Positions 8,270 through 17,379 of a stretch of DNA of 64,000 nucleotides are shown here, piece after piece (position 1 is the first letter of the stretch; every line of letters starts with the position of its first letter). Both the position numbers and the translations under genes were made by a program. The notes under the pieces are model-generated. The model searched no databases. It was not told the DNA's origin and worked only from the letters and a program-made list of their open reading frames with translations. The stretch comes from Pseudomonadota bacterium (GTDB lineage Bacteria; Pseudomonadota; Alphaproteobacteria; Rhizobiales; Aestuariivirgaceae): assembly GCA_963205315.1 (NCBI GenBank), contig CAUJIO010000023.1:83907-147906 (forward strand). The letters are read 5' to 3'.

Positions 8270-8932
8270 ATGGCAACGCGGCGTGCAGTCCTGCTCGCAT
8301 CGGCACTTATCGTCACACACGCGAAGGCGGAGGACTTCATGGAAACCGAACTGCATGTTGCTGCGGCTGCCAATGATGCCGGACGGGTGAAGGCGTTGCT
8401 TGCATCCGGGGCAAAGCGCGATGCCCGCGACAACGCCCAGCGCACGCCCCTGCTCGCCGCCACGCGCGCCAACGCTGTCGAAGCCGCGGCCGCGCTGATC
8501 GAGGCCGGCGCCGACGTCAACGCCAAGGACAATATCCGCGACACGCCCTTCCTCTATGCCGGCGCCGAGGGCCGCCTCGACATCCTCCGGCTCCTGCTTG
8601 CGACAGGAAGAGTGAACCTCAAGGACACCAACCGTTACGGCGGCAACGCGCTCATTCCGGCCTGCCACCACGGCCACCCTGAAACCGTGCGCGAACTCCT
8701 GAAGACGGAGATCGCCATCGATCACATCAACAATCTCGGCTGGACCGCCCTGCTCGAAACCATCATCCTCTCGGACGGCGGCTCCACGCACCAGGACATT
8801 CTCAGGCAGTTGATCGAGGCCGGGGCCAACGTGAACATCGCCGACAAGGATGGCGTCCCGCCCCTCGCCCACGCCAGGCAGCGCGGCTACGCGGAAATGA
8901 TCGTCATGCTGGAAAAGGCAGGCGCGAATTAG
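8270..8932 (+). CDS. Secreted ankyrin-repeat protein
   Basis: The 220-residue protein begins MATRRAVLLASALIVTHAKA, a clear signal peptide, and then has about five ankyrin repeats. Typical repeat cores are ELHVAAAANDAGRVKALLAS, TPLLAATRANAVEAAAALIE, TPFLYAGAEGRLDILRLLL and ALIPACHHGHPETVRELL. It is probably a periplasmic protein-binding scaffold. It starts 2 bases after the MoxR stop, so the two are very likely co-transcribed, and it ends 11 bases from the convergent FAD oxidoreductase gene. Its partner and function are unknown. Confidence 0.85.
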   Translation: MATRRAVLLASALIVTHAKAEDFMETELHVAAAANDAGRVKALLASGAKRDARDNAQRTPLLAATRANAVEAAAALIEAGADVNAKDNIRDTPFLYAGAEGRLDILRLLLATGRVNLKDTNRYGGNALIPACHHGHPETVRELLKTEIAIDHINNLGWTALLETIILSDGGSTHQDILRQLIEAGANVNIADKDGVPPLAHARQRGYAEMIVMLEKAGAN

Positions 8933-8943
8933 CGGCCTGTCCT

Positions 8944-10239
8944 TCACCGATCCTGGCGGCTCATCCACCTAATTGCCGCCGGCACGAACCAGGGATTGCC
9001 GGTGTAGAAGAACTTCGTAGGCGGCGGCGTATCGAACACGCTCTCGCCGCCCGTCTGGCCCAGAATCCGCTGCGCCAGCTTCTTGCCGAACAGCGTGCCC
9101 ATCGGCACCCCGGCGAAACAGTAGCCGCCAGCATAGTGCACGCCCTCATGGCAGCCGATGCGCGGCGTAATGTCGAAAGTGCCGCCGCATTTGCCCGTCC
9201 ACACATGGTCGAACTGCAAGTCCGTCAGATCAGGAAACACCCGCAGCAATCGCAGATGCAGCCGTTCCGCCATGATGCGGAGATCGGCGTTTCGCTCACC
9301 CGTGAGCCCGCCGAAGATGATGCGCGACGGATCGCCCGGCGCGCGCCGCATCCAGTCGACGTTGAAATTCCAGTCGATGAACGTGCGGTCCCCCGGCAGC
9401 AACTGCCGCACCCGCTCTTCGCCCAGCGGTGCAGACACGGTCTGATAGGCGTCGAACGGCATGATGCGCCGCTGCAGCCAGCTCCACGCCGGCCCCGAAT
9501 AACCATTGGTGGCGACGATCAGGTCCCGCGCCGCAATCCTCTGCCCACGGACGAACAGCGTGAAGCCGTCTTCCGCCCTGCGGAAACCCGCCACTGGCGA
9601 ATAGGCGCAGATGGCAACACCCGCTGCCCGTGCCGCATCGAGAAGCCCGTCATGATAGAGGCCGGGATGCAGCCCGGCATGATCCTCGATCTTCACCCCG
9701 CCGAAATAGTGGTCGCTGGCGATCTCTACCCGCTGCCCGCCGCGGTCGACCGTTGCAAACGGCTCTCCCAGATGCTTTTCACGCAGGGCAAATTCCCGCG
9801 CCATCGCATCATACATTGCAGTCGAGGTTGCCAGCAGCAACCGCCCCTGCTGCCGGTAGTGGCAGGCGATCTTCTCCTGTTCCACCGTGTCCTTCACCGC
9901 GATGAAGGCCTCCATCAATTCGCCATAGACGCGCTTTGCATGGTCGAGTCCCTGGCCTTCCATGATCTCGCCGAAACCGTGCTTCAGCGTACGCCCGACA
10001 TAACCGGCATTGCGTGTCGATGCGCCATGGCCCGGTTCCTGCGCCTCGAACACCGTCACCTGCCGCCCACCGCGCGCCAGATCGATCGCTGCCACAAGTC
10101 CGGTGATGCCGGAGCCGATGATGGCCACATCCGTCTTGACCGGCAAGGCGGACGGCATTCCGGCCTCATGCGGGGCGGCCCGCCACCAATAGGGATCGAA
10201 CGACGCAGTCGCACTCAGGACGTTGCTGCCAAACGCCAT
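8944..10239 (-). CDS. FAD-dependent oxidoreductase (DAO family)
   Basis: This 431-residue protein belongs to the D-amino-acid-oxidase-type flavoprotein family. The FAD-binding Rossmann motif DVAIIGSGITGLVAAIDLA follows an N-terminal lead of about 40 residues, with GHGASTRNAGYVGRT shortly after, and the C-terminal CFAGVPMGTLFGKKLA completes the FAD site. Members of this branch oxidise amines or amino acids such as gamma-glutamylputrescine, but the substrate cannot be read from the sequence. It lies 1 base downstream of a second, related oxidoreductase on the same strand, so they are probably one operon. The start MAFGSNVLSA at 10239 was chosen; the frame is open upstream. Confidence 0.85.
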   Translation of the reverse strand: MAFGSNVLSATASFDPYWWRAAPHEAGMPSALPVKTDVAIIGSGITGLVAAIDLARGGRQVTVFEAQEPGHGASTRNAGYVGRTLKHGFGEIMEGQGLDHAKRVYGELMEAFIAVKDTVEQEKIACHYRQQGRLLLATSTAMYDAMAREFALREKHLGEPFATVDRGGQRVEIASDHYFGGVKIEDHAGLHPGLYHDGLLDAARAAGVAICAYSPVAGFRRAEDGFTLFVRGQRIAARDLIVATNGYSGPAWSWLQRRIMPFDAYQTVSAPLGEERVRQLLPGDRTFIDWNFNVDWMRRAPGDPSRIIFGGLTGERNADLRIMAERLHLRLLRVFPDLTDLQFDHVWTGKCGGTFDITPRIGCHEGVHYAGGYCFAGVPMGTLFGKKLAQRILGQTGGESVFDTPPPTKFFYTGNPWFVPAAIRWMSRQDR

Positions 10240-10240
10240 G

Positions 10241-11530
10241 CTACGCTGCCTTGTCCGAACGGCGCTCGTCGAGCCTGTCCCTGATCTGCATCGCCCAATA
10301 GCCGGCCTGAACGCCAATCCGGCCGAAGGGTCCGCCTGCCCATTGCAGGCCGAAGGGCGCAAAACGGCGGTACTCGTCATCCTTCTGCGCAATGGCCCGC
10401 GCCATCAGGATGCCGCCCATGGCGGTCGTGTTCATCCCATGGCCGCCGAACGCCGTGGCCCACCATTGCCCCTGCCCGTCGCTGCCGATCAGCGGCATGA
10501 AGTGGCGCGCATAGCCCATGAGGCCCGCCCAGGCGTAGTCGATCTTCGGATTACCCAGCGACGGAAACACCGACAGCATGTCGCGCTTCATCCGTTCGGC
10601 CAGCCGCGATGGTTCGGATACGCGCGTGGTGATGGCGCCACCCCACAGCAGCCGGTCCTCGTCCACCAGCCGGTAATAGTTGCCGGCCCGCCGCGAGTCC
10701 GAGATGGCGCTCCGTGTACGGATCACATTCTGGGTGAGCGGCTCGGTCACCGCCACATATGTCGCCACCGGCAGGATGGCCCGGCCGGTTGGCGGATGGA
10801 TCGACCGGTCGAGCGACGACACACAATGAACGACGTGCTTGCAACGGACCTCGCCACCAGCCGTCTTCACCCGGTGCCCTGTCCCCTCGGAGTTCACGGA
10901 CAGGGCTGGCGCGTTCTCGCAAAGCCGCGCACCGGCCTTTTCGGCCTTGTCGGCGATCATCAGCGCATAGCGAAGCGGATGCATGTGAAACGCCGTCGGA
11001 TCGTAGGACGACTGGAAATAGCGCGTGCTGTTCACCAGCGCCCGCGTTTCGGCGACATCGAGAAATTGCATCTCCTGGCCATAGGTCGCAGTCATCGCCT
11101 GCACCGAAGCCCGCTTCGCTTCCGCATTGGAATAGCGGATGCAGCCAAGCCAGCCTTCGCCCATCTTGATCGATGGATCGCTCTCGGCAATCTCGCGGCG
11201 CACGAACTCGGTGCCAAAACATGACAATTGATACAGCGCCCTGGCGGCCTCGATTCCGACCCGCGCCGCTACCGCATCCATGCCCTCGGCAAAGCCGTTG
11301 GACACGAACCCGCCGTTGCGCCCCGAAGCTCCCCAGGCAATGCGTTTGGCCTCCAGCAGCACCACGCTCACACCGCGCCGCGCCAGTTCCAACGCCGCCG
11401 TCAGGCCAGCCAAACCGCCGCCGATCACACAGACATCGGCCTCCAGGGGACCCGCAGGCCCCGGCCGCACTGGCCCCCGGCTGGCTGTGGCTTCATACCA
11501 GGTCACTTCAGAGCTATTCACGTCGATCAT
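10241..11530 (-). CDS. FAD-dependent oxidoreductase (PuuB/OrdL-like, DAO family)
   Basis: The 429-residue protein has an N-terminal dinucleotide-binding motif DVCVIGGGLAGLTAALELA, the GASGRNGGFVSNGF motif characteristic of gamma-glutamylputrescine-oxidase-like enzymes, and a C-terminal AFGGHGMNTTAMGG that closes the FAD site. It probably oxidises an amine or amino acid and produces an aldehyde or keto product plus H2O2 or reduced acceptor. No puu genes are nearby, so the substrate is open. It is the first gene of a two-gene unit of similar-sized flavoproteins. The ATG at 11530 was preferred to a TTG two codons upstream; the ribosome binding site is weak. Confidence 0.85.
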   Translation of the reverse strand: MIDVNSSEVTWYEATASRGPVRPGPAGPLEADVCVIGGGLAGLTAALELARRGVSVVLLEAKRIAWGASGRNGGFVSNGFAEGMDAVAARVGIEAARALYQLSCFGTEFVRREIAESDPSIKMGEGWLGCIRYSNAEAKRASVQAMTATYGQEMQFLDVAETRALVNSTRYFQSSYDPTAFHMHPLRYALMIADKAEKAGARLCENAPALSVNSEGTGHRVKTAGGEVRCKHVVHCVSSLDRSIHPPTGRAILPVATYVAVTEPLTQNVIRTRSAISDSRRAGNYYRLVDEDRLLWGGAITTRVSEPSRLAERMKRDMLSVFPSLGNPKIDYAWAGLMGYARHFMPLIGSDGQGQWWATAFGGHGMNTTAMGGILMARAIAQKDDEYRRFAPFGLQWAGGPFGRIGVQAGYWAMQIRDRLDERRSDKAA

Positions 11531-11588
11531 GTCCAATCCCGAAACCGGGCAGTTGCTCCTGCCCCATGCCTTCCGCTAAGGAGCGCTC

Positions 11589-12452
11589 ATGCGCTTCTCA
11601 TCCGGTAAAGATTTCGCGAACTGGCCCCAGAAGGCCGTGACCATATTCGGCATGTCCGGCGTGGGCAAGACCACATTGGCCCAGCTGCTGCAGGAATCCG
11701 GCTGGTTCCATTATTCGGTCGATTACCGCATCGGCACCCGCTACATGGGCGAGCACATCGTCGACAATTTCAAGCGCGAGGCGATGCGCGTGCCCTTCCT
11801 GCGCGATCTGCTGCTGTCGGACTCGATCCACATCAATTCCAACATCACGTTCGAGAATCTGAAGCCGCTGTCCACCTATCTCGGAAAGCCCGGAAATCCC
11901 GCGCGCGGCGGCATCAGCTTTGCGGAGTACAAGCGCCGCCAGCACCAGCACCGCGAAGCCGAGATCGCATCGCTTCTCGATGTGCCGAGCTTCATCGTGA
12001 AGGCGCGCGACATTTATCAGTATGGCAATTTCGTTTGCGATTCCGGCGGCAGCCTGTGCGAAGTGGTCGATCCCTCGAACCCGTTTGATCCGGTGCTCTC
12101 CTGCCTCTCGCAGAACAGCCTGCTCCTGTATATAGAAGGGACGCCCGAACACACCCGCATGCTGGTCGAGCGTTTTCGCAAGCACCCGAAGCCGATGTAT
12201 TATCAACCGCAGTTTCTCGAGACGAAATGGGCGGAATACAAGGCGCTGAACGAAATCGAAAACGACGATGACGTCGATCCCGATGGCTTTGCCGTGTGGG
12301 GCTTCGAACAGCTGCTGCATCACCGCATCCCGCTCTACAAGGCAATCGCCGATAATTTTGGCTACACGGTCCGAATGCGAGACATTCCCGCCGTTCAGTC
12401 CATCGCGGACTTCGAAGCCCTTGTCGCGCAAGCCATAGACCAGAAGCAGTAA
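11589..12452 (+). CDS. P-loop ATPase of unknown role, coupled to metA
   Basis: The 287-residue protein has a clear Walker A motif GMSGVGKTT at residues 21-29 and otherwise no recognised domain. It is the conserved ATPase-like protein found upstream of metA in rhizobiales, and here it ends only 5 bases before metA. Motifs that stand out are [26 protein letters not shown] and [14 protein letters not shown]. The kinase-like fold suggests ATP-dependent phosphorylation or conformational work, but no function is established that I know of. An AAGGAG site lies 6 bases before the ATG at 11589. Confidence 0.8.
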   Translation: MRFSSGKDFANWPQKAVTIFGMSGVGKTTLAQLLQESGWFHYSVDYRIGTRYMGEHIVDNFKREAMRVPFLRDLLLSDSIHINSNITFENLKPLSTYLGKPGNPARGGISFAEYKRRQHQHREAEIASLLDVPSFIVKARDIYQYGNFVCDSGGSLCEVVDPSNPFDPVLSCLSQNSLLLYIEGTPEHTRMLVERFRKHPKPMYYQPQFLETKWAEYKALNEIENDDDVDPDGFAVWGFEQLLHHRIPLYKAIADNFGYTVRMRDIPAVQSIADFEALVAQAIDQKQ

Positions 12453-12457
12453 CGATC

Positions 12458-13375
12458 ATGCCGATCCGTATTCCGAACGATCTTCCCGCCCGCCACACCC
12501 TCGAGTCCGAAGGCGTGATGGTGATGACCGAGGCCACGGCCGCCCGTCAGGATATCCGGCCGCTGCGCCTGGGGTTACTCAACCTCATGCCCAACAAGAT
12601 CAAGACCGAGACGCAATTCGCACGATTGATCGGTGCCACGCCGCTGCAGGTGGAGCTGACGCTCGTCAAGATCGGCAGCCACACGCCGAAGAACACCTCT
12701 GCCGATCACATGCTGGCCTTCTATGAGGACTGGCAGTCTGTCGCCCACGAGAAATTCGACGGCTTCATCGTCACCGGTGCCCCCGTCGAGTTGCTGGACT
12801 TCGAGGACGTCACCTATTGGGACGAACTCTGCCGCATCTATGACTGGACCCAGACCCATGTGCATTCGACCATGAACATTTGTTGGGGTGCGCAGGCGGC
12901 TCTCTATCACTTCCACAAGGTGCCCAAGCACGCCCTGCCGAAGAAGGCCTTCGGCGTCTACAATCACCGCAACCTGCGGCCGAACTCCCCCTATCTGCGC
13001 GGTTTTTCCGACGACTTCTCGATTCCCGTCTCGCGCTGGACGGAAAACCATCGGGCCGACCTGCCGGCGGACAAGGGTCTTGAGGTGTTGATGGAATCGG
13101 ATCAGGCGGGTCTCTGCCTCATCAACGATCCGACGCGCCGCTCGCTCTACATGTTCAACCACATCGAGTACGACACCAACTCGCTGGGCGACGAATATTG
13201 GCGCGACACGACGGCAGGCAAGCCGATTGACCTTCCGGCCAACTACTTCCCCAACAACGATCCGAAAATGCCACCGGAAAACCGCTGGCGCAGCCACGCC
13301 CATCTGCTCTTCGGCAACTGGATCAACGAGGTCTACCAGACCACGCCGTTCGACCGCAGGCGAATCGGAAGCTGA
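12458..13375 (+). CDS. metA: Homoserine O-acyltransferase MetA, predicted acetyl-specific
   Basis: MetA acylates the hydroxyl of L-homoserine in methionine synthesis. The 305-residue protein has the MetA fold with the nucleophile Cys142 in [11 protein letters not shown], the HPEYD-equivalent HIEYD, and the C-terminal [13 protein letters not shown]. Residue 111 is Glu (TGAPVE). Published work on this family links Glu111 to acetyl-CoA use and Gly111, as in E. coli, to succinyl-CoA, so homoserine O-acetyltransferase activity is predicted despite the usual succinyltransferase name. It is 5 bases behind the P-loop gene. No SAM-II riboswitch was seen in the 58 bases before that gene. Confidence 0.92.
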   Translation: MPIRIPNDLPARHTLESEGVMVMTEATAARQDIRPLRLGLLNLMPNKIKTETQFARLIGATPLQVELTLVKIGSHTPKNTSADHMLAFYEDWQSVAHEKFDGFIVTGAPVELLDFEDVTYWDELCRIYDWTQTHVHSTMNICWGAQAALYHFHKVPKHALPKKAFGVYNHRNLRPNSPYLRGFSDDFSIPVSRWTENHRADLPADKGLEVLMESDQAGLCLINDPTRRSLYMFNHIEYDTNSLGDEYWRDTTAGKPIDLPANYFPNNDPKMPPENRWRSHAHLLFGNWINEVYQTTPFDRRRIGS

Positions 13376-14641
13376 TCAGCGCGACATGCGCGCCACGCGG
13401 TTCTTGATCTGGCTGGTAATCTGATTGAACACCTGCTTGATCTCGTTGCCGTTGGCATCGGGTTCAAAATAGCGGCCCGGCGCACAGGCCTTGAGCAGGT
13501 CGGTGACCTTCGGGTCGGTGATGTCATAGGCAATGGTGAACACCGTTATGCCGGCATCGCGCATGTTGGTGCAGAGGGTCACGAGATTGTCGTTGCCATG
13601 CGACACGGCGCGCCCATTGTCTTCCCCGAACTCGCGCGACGTTTGAACGCCGTCGGTCAGCAGCACCATGAACTTGCGGGTCTTCTTGTCGTTGTAAGGT
13701 GCGCCTTCAGCATAGGGTTCCTGCCGATCGAGCAGGTTCCAGCCGAACTCGGCACCAAGCGGAATATTGGTGTTGCCGAGCGGCCGCATCTTGCCGATCG
13801 CCGTCTTGATGCTGGCGACATTCGATGTCAGCGGCTTGATCATCAGGTTCTTGTTGTCATATGCTGAACAGCCGTACTGCCCGCCATTCTCGCCATTGCC
13901 GTCGATATATCCCCATTTGGTGGCACTATCGGCCGTCGGCGTATCAACCGTCGTGTTGTAGGGATATTTGCGGTCCTGCGTGCAGCCGGTCCAGGTTTCG
14001 GTGGCCGACGCCTGGTTGACGTAATTCTTGTTCATGCTGGTGTAGACCATGGCCGAGAACGGCACGACGCCGATCTTCAGCGCGTCATCTTTCAGCGCCG
14101 CATCCAGTTCGTCGATCATTCCGGTCGCGGCCGACGCCATGCTCTGATACTTGCCCTTCTGGTTCATCGAACCGGAATAGTCGAGGACCAGCGCCACCTC
14201 GGCCTTGCCGTCGAAGGGCCGCATGACTTCCGCCATCTCGTCGATCACCATGGTATGGATTCCGCCGATGGCCATGAACGATGTTGCCATCCGGGAGTTG
14301 ACCCGTGCGGTCACGGTCGTTTCCGCCACCACCACGTCGATGTCGATGTCGCCGCCCTTGTCGTCCTGAACGGAAACATTTTTTCGGAAATAGTCCTTGG
14401 CGAGATTGATGCGCTTGGCGTCCGTCATGTCGGGAGGCAGGGCTGCCGCGAGCGCCGCACCGTCCAGTGCAGCTTGCACCGATGTCTTGGTATCGACATA
14501 GCGCATGTAATCAATTGCCGATCCAGCTGCCAGCAACAACGGAACAGAGGCCAGGGCCAGCATCACCGTGACCTGGCCTTCCGTACGATGAAACAACGAC
14601 TTGAGCGAGCGCTTCACGGCGAAATTCTCCGATCCATCCAA
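13376..14641 (-). CDS. TadG-like pilus assembly protein with VWA domain
   Basis: The 421-residue protein has a TadE/G-type N-terminus: positively charged residues, then a transmembrane segment VTVMLALASVPLLLAAGSAI near residues 24-43, followed by the DGAALAAA motif. A von Willebrand A domain with an intact MIDAS motif DYSGSM fills the C-terminal two thirds. Such proteins are exported, cell-envelope-anchored pseudopilin-like or adhesive factors, often linked to Flp/Tad pili. No tad cluster is present in the window, so this is an orphan. Its stop codon directly abuts that of metA on the other strand. Confidence 0.8.
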   Translation of the reverse strand: MDGSENFAVKRSLKSLFHRTEGQVTVMLALASVPLLLAAGSAIDYMRYVDTKTSVQAALDGAALAAALPPDMTDAKRINLAKDYFRKNVSVQDDKGGDIDIDVVVAETTVTARVNSRMATSFMAIGGIHTMVIDEMAEVMRPFDGKAEVALVLDYSGSMNQKGKYQSMASAATGMIDELDAALKDDALKIGVVPFSAMVYTSMNKNYVNQASATETWTGCTQDRKYPYNTTVDTPTADSATKWGYIDGNGENGGQYGCSAYDNKNLMIKPLTSNVASIKTAIGKMRPLGNTNIPLGAEFGWNLLDRQEPYAEGAPYNDKKTRKFMVLLTDGVQTSREFGEDNGRAVSHGNDNLVTLCTNMRDAGITVFTIAYDITDPKVTDLLKACAPGRYFEPDANGNEIKQVFNQITSQIKNRVARMSR

Positions 14642-14911
14642 TTCGCATCAATTTACGATCGGACGAGTCTCGAAAGGCCTACCGGCATTGATAAAATTTG
14701 AAAGGTTCGCGACAATTTGCTCCTAAGCGCAGTCCAAATCCCTCAAACAATACACGCATATCGAGCAACAGGTTGGCAACGTCAGCCAGAAGCTGTTTCC
14801 CACATAGACCGCCGATCGCGGTGAAGACCGCTGCACATTCGGCAAAGCGCAGCTTTATATTGTCTTTGCGGCTACTTGCCCCCAACTATTGGGTTCCAGA
14901 GGTGACCGGAC
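14642..14911. other. Intergenic region between tadG-like gene and ycjX
   Basis: About 270 bases between two divergent genes. Short frames exist on both strands (14679-14885 minus, 14698-14937 plus), but they overlap each other, lack convincing ribosome binding sites and show no recognisable motif. It presumably carries both promoters. I could not pick out a supported promoter pair. Confidence 0.35.
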
Positions 14912-14998
14912 ATCGCAACATTTCCCGCCATAACTGATCAGGCCCGCATCGCGGCGGGCGGATTTGCCGATTTTGCAACGGGCCTTATTAGCCCAACC

Positions 14999-16348
14999 GT
15001 GCGCATTGGCGTCACCGGCCTGTCGCGCGCCGGAAAAACCGTTTTCATCACCGCCCTTGTCCAGGCCTTGCTGAAGGGCGGCCGTCTGCCGGCTTTAGAG
15101 GCCATGGCGCAGGGCCGTATCACGCGATGCTATCTGGAACCACAGCCTGACGACACGTTGCCGCGCTTTGCCTATGAGGACCACGTCACTGCCCTCTCCG
15201 GCAAGGACCGGCACTGGCCGGAGGGCACCAACCGCATCAGCCAGCTTCGCATCACCGCCGAATATGAGCCGCGCGGCCTCATTGCCCGCAATCTGCGCTC
15301 CGGCAAGTTGCACATCGATCTCGTCGATTATCCCGGCGAGTGGCTGCTCGACCTGCCGCTGATGCAAATGACTTATGCCGAGTGGTCAGCGGCTACCGTT
15401 GCCGCCAGCCGCGTTGCGCCACGCCTCAACTGGGCCGAGGACTGGCATCGCCTGCTTGCCAGTCTTGATCCGCTGGCCCCGGCCGTGGAGCAACTGGCGA
15501 TCAGATCGGCAGAGGTCTTCACCGCCTATCTCGCCCGCTGCCGCAAGGACGACGTGTCGCTGTCCACATTGCCGCCGGGGCGTTTCCTCATGCCCGGCGA
15601 TTTCGCCGGCTCTCCGCTGCTGGCCTTTGCCCCCCTTGACATTCCTCCGTCTACGGATCTTCCAAGGGGTTCGCTCGGCGCGCTGATGCAACGCCGCTAT
15701 GACTCCTACGTCTCGACCATCGTCAGGCCCTTTTTCTTTGGCCATTTCGCGCGGCTCGACCGGCAGATCGTATTGGTCGACACGCTCACCGCCCTGAATG
15801 CCGGGGCTGGCGCCGTGAAGGATCTGCAGCAGGCACTGACCCAGATCCTCACCTGTTTCCGCCAGGGCTCGAACTCCATTCTCTCGGCCATGTTCGGCCG
15901 CCGCATTGATCGCATCCTGTTCGCCGCAACCAAGGCCGACCTGCTCCACCACACCAGCCACGACAAGCTTGAGAACATCCTGAAGCTGATCGTCGAGGAA
16001 GCGATGTCGCGGGCCGAATATGCCGGGGCCGAAATCGAAGTCGCCGCCATCGCTGCCATCCGCGCCACCCGCGAGGCGAGCGTCAGGCAGAAGTCCGAGA
16101 CACTGGAATGCATCGTCGGCACGCCGCTCGCGGGCGAAGCCCTGGGCAACACCCGGTTCGACGGAGAGACGGAGGCAGCGATCTTCCCTGGCGATTTGCC
16201 CGCCGAAGCCCGCAGCGCACTCGACGGGTCGCTCGAAGGTACACTGAAATTCATTCGGTTCCGCCCGCCCCTGCCGAAGGACGGCGCCTTTCCTCACATC
16301 CGGCTCGATCGCGCCATCGAGTTTCTGCTGGGAGACCGTTTCGCATGA
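14999..16348 (+). CDS. ycjX: YcjX-family P-loop NTPase
   Basis: YcjX is a GTPase-like stress protein usually paired with the DUF697 membrane protein YcjF. From the first standard start (GTG 14999) the product is 449 residues with a Walker A motif GLSRAGKT at 7-14, the IDLVDYPGEWLLDLPL switch-like region and the ATKADLL motif typical of GTPase base recognition. Family similarity clearly continues upstream of this GTG through about 22 more codons (DQARIAAGGFADFA), where no ATG, GTG or TTG exists. An ATC at 14912 behind AGAGG may be the true start. It overlaps the next gene by 4 bases (ATGA). Confidence 0.88.
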   Translation: MRIGVTGLSRAGKTVFITALVQALLKGGRLPALEAMAQGRITRCYLEPQPDDTLPRFAYEDHVTALSGKDRHWPEGTNRISQLRITAEYEPRGLIARNLRSGKLHIDLVDYPGEWLLDLPLMQMTYAEWSAATVAASRVAPRLNWAEDWHRLLASLDPLAPAVEQLAIRSAEVFTAYLARCRKDDVSLSTLPPGRFLMPGDFAGSPLLAFAPLDIPPSTDLPRGSLGALMQRRYDSYVSTIVRPFFFGHFARLDRQIVLVDTLTALNAGAGAVKDLQQALTQILTCFRQGSNSILSAMFGRRIDRILFAATKADLLHHTSHDKLENILKLIVEEAMSRAEYAGAEIEVAAIAAIRATREASVRQKSETLECIVGTPLAGEALGNTRFDGETEAAIFPGDLPAEARSALDGSLEGTLKFIRFRPPLPKDGAFPHIRLDRAIEFLLGDRFA

Positions 16349-17379
16349 CCGGCAGCCACAGAACCCCCAAGGCCTTCGTCATCGACGATGAGAAGCCCGC
16401 CGCCAGGCAGCAAGAACAGACGAAGCGCAAGCCGCGGGCGATCACCGGCATCACCTTCGAACCGGACCCGGATGACAACGCGCTGATCGTTATCCCCCCG
16501 AAACCGCCGCGTTCTTCGCGCACCCTGCGCTGGGGCGGCATTCTCTTTGGTGCGCTCGCCACTTTGGTGTCGCTCTGGGCCGGCCTCGCCGTCACCCAGT
16601 TGATCGAGGAGTTTTACGCCCGATCCCCCGCACTGGGTTGGATAACGCTTGGCGTTGCGGGCATCGCTGCCTTTGCCGCCCTGACCATCATCCTGCGCGA
16701 AGCCTGGGCGCTCGCACGGCTGCGCCGCATCGAACACATCCAGGCGGACGCCGCCCATGCCATCAACACCGACGACCTGGCCTCGGCGAAGCGCGCCGTC
16801 TCGCACCTGCAGAGTCTCTATGCGGCACGATCCGATGCCCAGCTGGGCCTGAAGGACCTGAAGCAGTACGAGTCGGACATTCTGGATGGACGCGACCGCG
16901 TCAAGCTTGCCGAGCGGCTGCTTGTGTCCACGCGCGATGATGAAGCCCATCGCATCATCGCTCATGCCGCCCGGCGGGTGACACTGCTCACCACGGTCAC
17001 GCCAACGGCCGCGCTCGACATGATCTTTGTCGCGGCTCTGAACTTGCGCATGATGCGCGAAGTCGCGACACTCTACGGCGGCAGGCCTTCGACGCTCGCC
17101 ACGTTGCGTCTGGCACGCATGGTGCTGGGCCATCTCGCGGTCACGGGTGGACTGGCGCTGTCCGACAATCTGCTGCAGCATGTGGTCGGCAAGGGACTGC
17201 TCGGAAGGCTGTCCGCGCGCTTTGGCGAGGGCGCCGTCAATGGCATCCTCACCGCCCGGGTCGGTCTTGCGGCGCGTGACGTTTGCCGTCCCATTCCGCA
17301 GGAAACCTCAGCCAAGGAAACGCTGGGCAGCCTGATGCGCGAACTGACCACGCTGGCCGGAGAGCCGAAGTCCGAATGA
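16345..17379 (+). CDS. YcjF-type TIGR01620/DUF697 membrane protein
   Basis: This 344-residue protein is the usual partner of YcjX. After a charged cytoplasmic N-terminus it has two transmembrane segments, around residues 60-85 (GGILFGALATLVSLWAGLAV) and 95-115 (GWITLGVAGIAAFAALTII). The DUF697 domain in the C-terminal half includes TAALDMIFVAALNLRMM and GLLGRLSARFGEGAVNG. The exact role is unknown; in enterobacteria the pair belongs to the phage-shock and envelope-stress response. ATG 16345 overlaps the ycjX stop, and the gene's own TGA overlaps the start of the next, indicating translational coupling. Confidence 0.87.
   Translation: MTGSHRTPKAFVIDDEKPAARQQEQTKRKPRAITGITFEPDPDDNALIVIPPKPPRSSRTLRWGGILFGALATLVSLWAGLAVTQLIEEFYARSPALGWITLGVAGIAAFAALTIILREAWALARLRRIEHIQADAAHAINTDDLASAKRAVSHLQSLYAARSDAQLGLKDLKQYESDILDGRDRVKLAERLLVSTRDDEAHRIIAHAARRVTLLTTVTPTAALDMIFVAALNLRMMREVATLYGGRPSTLATLRLARMVLGHLAVTGGLALSDNLLQHVVGKGLLGRLSARFGEGAVNGILTARVGLAARDVCRPIPQETSAKETLGSLMRELTTLAGEPKSE

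Noticed and set aside
11531..11588. Possible SAM-II (metA-type) riboswitch before the P-loop-metA unit
   Set aside because: The gap is only 58 bases and the pseudoknot pattern of SAM-II is not present; the GCTAAGGAGC stretch is just the ribosome binding site context.
14679..14937. Two short overlapping frames (minus 14679-14885, plus 14698-14937) before ycjX
   Set aside because: They occupy the same DNA on opposite strands, show no recognisable sequence, and the plus-strand one runs into the ycjX coding region in another frame.
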